Below are positions 28,212-33,706 of a stretch of DNA of 33,706 bases, in pieces. How positions within the stretch are numbered: position 1 is the stretch's first letter; every line of letters starts with the position of its first letter. Made by a program: the position numbers and the translations under genes. The stretch lies in the NCBI GenBank assembly GCA_027030635.1, contig JALVES010000170.1, positions 1 through 33,706 of the forward strand, written 5' to 3'. The notes under the pieces were generated by a model. It was not told the origin of the DNA. It saw only the letters and a program-made list of their open reading frames with translations, and made no database searches. This stretch comes from Saprospiraceae bacterium (GTDB lineage Bacteria > Bacteroidota > Bacteroidia > Chitinophagales > Saprospiraceae).

Positions 28212-30665
28212 ATGCGCATTTTAAAGTTTGGGGGTTCTTCTGTTGGCAGTCCGGAGCGCATCCGGAGGCTGCTTGGTATTTTGCAGGATTACCGGGAGGG
28301 AGGGGTATCCTTTGCCGTAGTATGCTCGGCTTTTGGAGGGGTTACCGATCAACTCATCGAAATGAGCCATTTGGCGAAAGCCAATGATAAAGCTTATCTC
28401 AAGTACTACAAAGATTTTTGCAAGCGCCACCAGGATGCAGCTCAAGAACTCCTTGAGGGAGAGGAATTGCAAAAGGTACAGCAGGCTCTGGCAGAAAACC
28501 ACAAAACCCTGGAAAACCTGCTGCTTGGCATTTCCCTGGTCAAAGAAACTTCTACGCGTACTTTGGACTACCTGCTCAGTTTTGGAGAGCGGAATTCCAA
28601 TTACATTATTGCCGCAGCCTTTCGGCAAATGGGGTACGAGGCACAATACGTAGATGCCCGCAAGCTGATTCGCACCAACTCACTGTTTGGCAGGGCTGTT
28701 GTACATTTTCCCAAGACCAAAGCGCTGCTACAAGAGCATTTTGCGAAAGCAAGAGGCACTCAAATCGTCACGGGATTCATTGCCTCTGATGAAGAAGGCG
28801 CTACCACAACCCTGGGCCGCGGCGGCTCAGACTACACTGCATCTCTCCTGGCCGCTGCCCTCGGAGCTGAGCGCTTAGAAATATGGACAGACGTAGCCGG
28901 CGTACTGACTGCCGACCCCCGGAAGGTGAAAAGCGCCTTCCCCATCCCTCGGCTGAGCTATGCCGAGGCTATGGAGATGTCGCACTTCGGCGCCAAGGTC
29001 ATTTACCCGCCAACCATTCAGCCCGCCATGTCAGCGGGCATACCGATATACATCAAGAGCACCTTTGCCCCTGAAAAGCAGGGGACACTCATCCAAAGGG
29101 AAGCCGACCGCAGCGATGAACCGGTCAAAGGCATCTCCTCTTTGGATCGAATCAGCTTGCTCACTTTATCCGGCAGCGGTTTGATTGGCGTGCCCGGAAG
29201 CGCTGCTCGTCTTTTTGATGCTCTGGCACGGGCAGATGTGAACATCATCCTCATCACACAGGGCTCTTCCGAGCACGCCATCACCTTTGCCGTGCTTCCC
29301 GAACAGGCTGAGCAGGCTCAGGCAGCCATAGAAGCAGCTTTTGAATTGGAAATGCAGGCCGGCATAGTCAAATCCGTCAAGCGGGAAGATGACATGGCCA
29401 TTGTAGCTATCATTGGAGAAAACATGCGTTACCGCCCCGGAATTGCGGCCCACCTATTCACAGCGCTCGGACAAAACGGCATCAATGCCGTGGCCATTGC
29501 GCAAGGCTCCTCGGAGCTCAACATTTCGGTAGTCATACCTGCCAAAGATGAGCGCAAGGCACTCAACGCTCTGCACGAGCACTTTTTCCTGTCGGAGGTC
29601 GAAGTGAGGCATCTCTTCATTGTGGGAGTCGGCCTGGTAGGCAGCACTTTATTGGAGCAAATCCGGCAGCAATCGGATTCACTGCGGAAACACAAGAAGT
29701 TAGAAATTAAAGTGATTGGGCTGGCCAACAGCCGCAAGATGCTCTTCGACCCCGATGGCATTGAACTCGATTCGTGGAAAGAGCGCATAGAGACTTCCGG
29801 AGAACGCATGGACATGCAGGCTTATGTACAGCAGATGAAGGCCCTCAACCTCCGCAACGCCCTTTTTGTGGACAACACGGCAACAGAAGAAGTACCTCAA
29901 TGGTACGCGGAGATTTTAGACAGCAGCATTTCCATTTCGACGCCCAACAAAGTGGCCGCTTCCGGGCCATACAAGCGGTATCGCGAGCTCAAGCAATTGG
30001 CACAGAAGCGCAACGTCGCCTGGATGTTTGAGACCAATGTAGGCGCCGGCCTTCCCGTCATTGACACCCTAAACGATTTGGTGAACAGCGGCGACCGCAT
30101 TATTCGTATAGAGGGCGTGCTTTCCGGCTCTATGTCCTTCATCTTTCACGCTTTTCAGCATGGCATGGAATTCAGCGAGGCAGTTTTGGAAGCCAGGCGA
30201 CTTGGTTATACAGAGCCGGACCCCAGGGATGACCTCAGCGGTAAAGATATGCAGCGCAAAATTCTCATTCTGGCTCGCGAGGCCGGTTATGAACTGGAGT
30301 TAGAGGACGTGCAGGTTGAATCCATATTGCCCGGAGAATTGTGGGCGCTCAAAAGTGTAGAGGAGTTTTTAGAGCGCCTGCCCGAGGCAGATGCTTCTTT
30401 TGCTGCCTTGCGGCAAAAGGCAAAGGATGCGGGGAAAGCCTTACGCCCGGTTGCATCCTTTACCGCCGGGGAGAAAAGGGCCGAGATTGCCCTTCGCGAA
30501 GTGGATAGCTCCCACCCTTTTTATGCATTGAATGCCGGCGACAACATGATTGCCTTTACGAGCATGCGTTACAAAGAGCGCCCGCTGGTCGTATATGGCC
30601 CGGGAGCCGGTGCTGAAGTAACTGCAGCCGGCATCTTCGCAGAGATCATTAACTTGCGGACTTAG
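28212..30665 (+). CDS. thrA: Bifunctional aspartate kinase / homoserine dehydrogenase I
   Basis: MRILKFGGSSVGSPERI; TTLGRGGSDYTASLLAAALGA; ACT repeats; homoserine dehydrogenase half NKVAASGPYKRYRELK...EPDPRDDLSGKDMQRK. ATG at 28212 chosen. Confidence 0.95.
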   Translation: MRILKFGGSSVGSPERIRRLLGILQDYREGGVSFAVVCSAFGGVTDQLIEMSHLAKANDKAYLKYYKDFCKRHQDAAQELLEGEELQKVQQALAENHKTLENLLLGISLVKETSTRTLDYLLSFGERNSNYIIAAAFRQMGYEAQYVDARKLIRTNSLFGRAVVHFPKTKALLQEHFAKARGTQIVTGFIASDEEGATTTLGRGGSDYTASLLAAALGAERLEIWTDVAGVLTADPRKVKSAFPIPRLSYAEAMEMSHFGAKVIYPPTIQPAMSAGIPIYIKSTFAPEKQGTLIQREADRSDEPVKGISSLDRISLLTLSGSGLIGVPGSAARLFDALARADVNIILITQGSSEHAITFAVLPEQAEQAQAAIEAAFELEMQAGIVKSVKREDDMAIVAIIGENMRYRPGIAAHLFTALGQNGINAVAIAQGSSELNISVVIPAKDERKALNALHEHFFLSEVEVRHLFIVGVGLVGSTLLEQIRQQSDSLRKHKKLEIKVIGLANSRKMLFDPDGIELDSWKERIETSGERMDMQAYVQQMKALNLRNALFVDNTATEEVPQWYAEILDSSISISTPNKVAASGPYKRYRELKQLAQKRNVAWMFETNVGAGLPVIDTLNDLVNSGDRIIRIEGVLSGSMSFIFHAFQHGMEFSEAVLEARRLGYTEPDPRDDLSGKDMQRKILILAREAGYELELEDVQVESILPGELWALKSVEEFLERLPEADASFAALRQKAKDAGKALRPVASFTAGEKRAEIALREVDSSHPFYALNAGDNMIAFTSMRYKERPLVVYGPGAGAEVTAAGIFAEIINLRT

Positions 30666-30706
30666 ACACCGGCCACAAACACTTTAGTAATAACAAATAT
30701 AAAACA

Positions 30707-31648
30707 ATGAGCACACCCGGAATTAAGATTTTTGCACCTGCCACGGTGGGCAATGTAGCTTGTGGTTTTGACGTATTGGGTTTGGCTATAGAGGGCTTAG
30801 GAGATGAGTTGATTGCGCGGCGGGTTGATGAGCCGGGTTTACGGATTGTAAAGATCACCGGAGCTAAGGGTAAGTTGCCTTATGAAGTTGAAAAGAACAC
30901 CGCCGGTCTGGCCGGATTGCGGTTGCTTCAGCAGCTCGGCAAAGAGCAGGAAATTGGTATCGAATTTGAGTTGAGAAAAAAGATGCCGTTTGGAAGTGGT
31001 TTAGGCTCCAGTGCGGCCAGCGCTGTAGCAGGTGCGATGGCTGTAAACGAATTACTGAAGCGCCCTTTTGAGAAACGGGACCTCCTCCCCTTTGCTTTGG
31101 CCGGAGAGTCTGTTGCAACAGGCACGGCAGCACACGCAGACAATGTAGCGCCGGCTCTTCTTGGAGGCATTATTTTAGTACGTTCATCCAATCCTCCCGA
31201 TGTACATCGTCTGCCGGCCATTCCCGGGCTGCAGATAACCATTATTAGTCCGAAGTTGGAGGTTATGACGAAGGAGGCTCGTTCTATACTATCGTCTCAG
31301 GTAGCTCTATCGGATTTCGTACAACAGAGTGCCAATCTGGGCGCCTTTGTCGCTGCTATGTACCGGCAGGATATAGAGCTTTTAGGGCGCTGCTTAAGAG
31401 ATGTCATTATTGAGCCACAGCGAGCTAAGCTCATTCCACACTTTTATGAAGTGCAGGCTGCTGCCTTGGAAGCCGGTGCATTGGGGTGTAGTATTTCGGG
31501 AGCCGGCCCTGCAATTTTTGCGCTAAGCCCCAATAGCCTTATCGCTGAAGCCGTAGGTTTTGCCATGTGTTCTGTCTGGGACAAGTACGGCATAGAACAC
31601 ACGATATACCGCTCTCCCATCAATCTTGAGGGAGCCAGAAAAATGTAA
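30707..31648 (+). CDS. thrB: Homoserine kinase (GHMP family)
   Basis: MPFGSGLGSSAASAVAGAMAVNELL; located between thrA and thrC. Confidence 0.95.
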   Translation: MSTPGIKIFAPATVGNVACGFDVLGLAIEGLGDELIARRVDEPGLRIVKITGAKGKLPYEVEKNTAGLAGLRLLQQLGKEQEIGIEFELRKKMPFGSGLGSSAASAVAGAMAVNELLKRPFEKRDLLPFALAGESVATGTAAHADNVAPALLGGIILVRSSNPPDVHRLPAIPGLQITIISPKLEVMTKEARSILSSQVALSDFVQQSANLGAFVAAMYRQDIELLGRCLRDVIIEPQRAKLIPHFYEVQAAALEAGALGCSISGAGPAIFALSPNSLIAEAVGFAMCSVWDKYGIEHTIYRSPINLEGARKM

Positions 31649-31653
31649 AGGTC

Positions 31654-33393
31654 ATGCGCTTATACGACATTGGCACACATACAGAAAGAGTAAGCTTAGA
31701 GCATGCTGTTTTCAAAGGGCTATCGGAGAATGGCAGTTTATACATGCCGGAGTCTATTCCTCAGCTCCCCCCCTCCTTTTTTGAGGAGATTGATCAAATG
31801 AGTTTCTCGGACTTATCTTTTGAAGTGGCCAAAGCGCTCATTGGGGATGACATTCCGGAAAATGCTTTGCGAAACATCATTGAAGATGCCATTGACTTTC
31901 CTGCCCCTTTGGTAAGTTTGGATGAAGACTGCGGAGTTTTGGAGCTTTTTCACGGCCCGTCTTTGGCCTTTAAAGATTTCGGTGCGCGCTTTATGGCCAG
32001 AGTCATGAGCTATTTTTTGAAAAAGCGTGGCGGGCATCTTCACATATTGGTAGCCACTTCGGGCGACACAGGCGGGGCGGTAGCAGCCGGTTTTTACGGC
32101 ACGCCCAACATAAGAGTAAGCATCCTCTACCCTTCCGGCAAAGTGAGTCCACTGCAGGAAAAGCAGCTCACGACCTGGGGCAAGAACATCACTGCATTGG
32201 AGATCAAGGGCAGTTTTGATGATTGTCAGGCTTTGGTAAAGCAAGCTTTTACAGACCCTGATTTAGCCCATTTACCCCTCAGCTCAGCCAACAGCATCAA
32301 CATTGCCCGTCTGATTCCCCAGACGTTTTACTACTTCGAGGCCTTTCGGCAAGTGCCCCGAGAGCGCAGAGAGCGGGTCGTTTTTTCCGTTCCCAGCGGC
32401 AATTTTGGCAACCTCACTGCCGGTTTAATTGCCAAGCGGATGGGTTTACCTGCCAAATTCATAGCCGCCACCAATGCAAACCGCGTCGTTCCGGACTACC
32501 TTGAGCGGGCAGAGTTCAGGCCACGACCATCTATTGCTACGCTTTCCAATGCTATGGATGTGGGGAATCCCTCAAATTTCAGCAGGATGCTGGAGCTTTA
32601 TGGTTCCACGTGGAACATTGGGGGGAGAGGATTTTGGAGTGTGCGCGGTAATTTTGACCCTGCGCGCGTGGCTGCGCAGCTTAATCACCTTAGGTTTTAT
32701 ATTATGCGCGGTGATTTCGACCCTGCGCGCCGGCTCACGCAGCTCAATCACCTTAGGTTTCATATCATGCGCGGTGATTTCGACGCCACCCGCGCGGGCC
32801 GCCCGGCTCAATCACCTCTGGTCAGAAAAAAAACAATGCCCTTCTCCCCGGCGATTGAGCTTAGCCGAAATCAGAGGAGAGAAGCGTTCTGGAGCGTGCG
32901 CGGTGATTTCGACCCTGCGCGCGTGGCCGCCCAGCTCAACCACCTTGGGTTTCAGGTCATGCACGGTGATTCCGACCCTGTGCGCGCGGGTCGGCGCAGC
33001 TCAACCACCTTGGGGCAAGGAGGAGAGCGTTGTTCCACGTGGAACATGATGCGTGAAGATGTGCAAGGCGCAAGTTTTACAGACGAAGAGACTATTCAGG
33101 GCATCCAAAAGTATTTTGACAAATATCATTACACCTTTGACCCACATGGTGCAATCGGCATGCTGGCTTGGGAAAAATTGAGAAATGAGGGAGAATATGG
33201 CATCATTTTAGAGACAGCCCACCCAGCCAAATTTCTGGAGACCATGGAATCTGCTTTAGGAAGAAAGGTCGAAATCCCCCGGCAATTACAAGCAGTGGCA
33301 GATAGAGAGAAGGTGAGTATAGTTATGGAAGCAGGGTACGAGGGGTTTAAGGGATATTTGTTGAAAATGGGGGCTTCGGAGGAGATACGGTGA
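31654..33393 (+). CDS. thrC: Threonine synthase carrying a 143-aa in-frame repeat insertion
   Basis: HGPSLAFKDFGARF PLP-lysine motif, ATSGDTGGAVAAGFYG, SNAMDVGNPSNFSRM; insertion interrupts LYGSTWN|MMREDVQG; removing 429 bp gives a 436-aa protein. Confidence 0.93.
   Translation: MRLYDIGTHTERVSLEHAVFKGLSENGSLYMPESIPQLPPSFFEEIDQMSFSDLSFEVAKALIGDDIPENALRNIIEDAIDFPAPLVSLDEDCGVLELFHGPSLAFKDFGARFMARVMSYFLKKRGGHLHILVATSGDTGGAVAAGFYGTPNIRVSILYPSGKVSPLQEKQLTTWGKNITALEIKGSFDDCQALVKQAFTDPDLAHLPLSSANSINIARLIPQTFYYFEAFRQVPRERRERVVFSVPSGNFGNLTAGLIAKRMGLPAKFIAATNANRVVPDYLERAEFRPRPSIATLSNAMDVGNPSNFSRMLELYGSTWNIGGRGFWSVRGNFDPARVAAQLNHLRFYIMRGDFDPARRLTQLNHLRFHIMRGDFDATRAGRPAQSPLVRKKTMPFSPAIELSRNQRREAFWSVRGDFDPARVAAQLNHLGFQVMHGDSDPVRAGRRSSTTLGQGGERCSTWNMMREDVQGASFTDEETIQGIQKYFDKYHYTFDPHGAIGMLAWEKLRNEGEYGIILETAHPAKFLETMESALGRKVEIPRQLQAVADREKVSIVMEAGYEGFKGYLLKMGASEEIR
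32603..32618. promoter_or_regulatory. parS-like palindrome, left copy (gttccacgtggaacat)
   Basis: GTTCCACGTGGAAC perfect 14-bp palindrome; 15/16 of TGTTNCACGTGNAACA. Confidence 0.55.
32619..33030 (+). repeat. In-frame composite array of palindromic REP/RPE-like units inside thrC
   Basis: Units ggtgattTCGACCC...CTCaatcacc at 32647-32689, 32710-32752, 32773-32816, 32902-32944, 32965-33009; period 63 where adjacent (21 codons); one reversed unit at 32851-32873. Confidence 0.88.
33031..33046. promoter_or_regulatory. parS-like palindrome, right copy (TGTTCCACGTGGAACA)
   Basis: Perfect 16-bp palindrome; exact match to TGTTNCACGTGNAACA. Confidence 0.65.
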
Positions 33394-33706
33394 TTTCGAC
33401 CCAGCACGCTTGGCCGCGCGGCTCAAGCACCTTTGGGTCTTCGTATCATACGCGGTGATTTCGACTGCGCTTGCAGCGCGCTCAATCACCTTAGGGTACA
33501 TATCAGGCGCGGTGATTTCGACCCCGCCCGCCCGGGCCCGCGCAGCTCAATCACCTTATTTCGACCCCGCCCGCTCGGGGCCGCGCAGCTCAATCACCTT
33601 ATTTCGACCCTGCCCGCCTGGCCGGCGCAGCTCAATCACCTCAAGGCAGGATAAAACCAACGCCCTTCCCCCCGGCGATTGAGCAGCGAAGCGTAGTCGA
33701 AATCAG
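33389..33706 (+). repeat. Second array of the same palindromic units, overlapping the thrC stop codon and continuing to the window end
   Basis: Units at 33389-33431, 33454-33490, 33511-33555, 33556-33598, 33599-33640, then module cgcccttccccccggcgattgagc...gtcgaaatcag, also found (diverged) inside thrC. Confidence 0.88.

Noticed and set aside
32474-33049. 191-aa + strand ORF overlapping the thrC insertion in another frame
   Set aside because: Its frame starts in conserved thrC sequence and is open only because of GC-rich repeats; thrC is the supported frame.
32619-33640. CRISPR-like array
   Set aside because: The units are imperfect palindromes with conserved inter-unit sequence (63-bp period), not identical repeats with unique spacers, and no cas genes are present.

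Overview
The window looks like a Bacteroidota chromosome, possibly Saprospiria-like. This is inferred from T9SS C-terminal sorting tails, a TTG-N19-TAnnTTTG promoter, DUF4175, a fused ThrA and RsbW-like/YbeY genes; taxonomy was not tested. From 1 to 14.3 kb the genes are on the minus strand: a tandem family of BNR/YCF48-like secreted proteins (third copy cut by the window edge), an FG-GAP protein, a DUF3843-like protein, a beta-helix protein, a serine hydrolase, a GT2 glycosyltransferase and a GT-C-like membrane protein. From 14.4 kb onward they are on the plus strand: comM/yifB, mnmG, a flippase, a Wzz-like protein, an M1 aminopeptidase, a DUF4175 protein, an RsbW-like ATPase, ybeY and thrA-thrB-thrC. 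Two signals stand out. (1) thrC carries an in-frame 429-bp insertion made of 63-bp-period palindromic (REP/RPE-like) repeats. It is bracketed by two copies of a 16-bp parS-like palindrome (GTTCCACGTGGAACAT), and a second array of the same repeats starts at the thrC stop codon and supplies its TGA. (2) A short element, (A)TTT-NSC-GNRA-GSN, recurs about 20 times across the window on both strands, in several reading frames and between genes, with compensatory changes in the stem; it behaves like a highly iterated mini-hairpin. Other points are a 2,856-bp tandem duplication with a perfectly identical 1,165-bp block, and a divergent intergenic region with a 15-bp perfect hairpin abutting a CG-alternating (Z-DNA-prone) palindrome.
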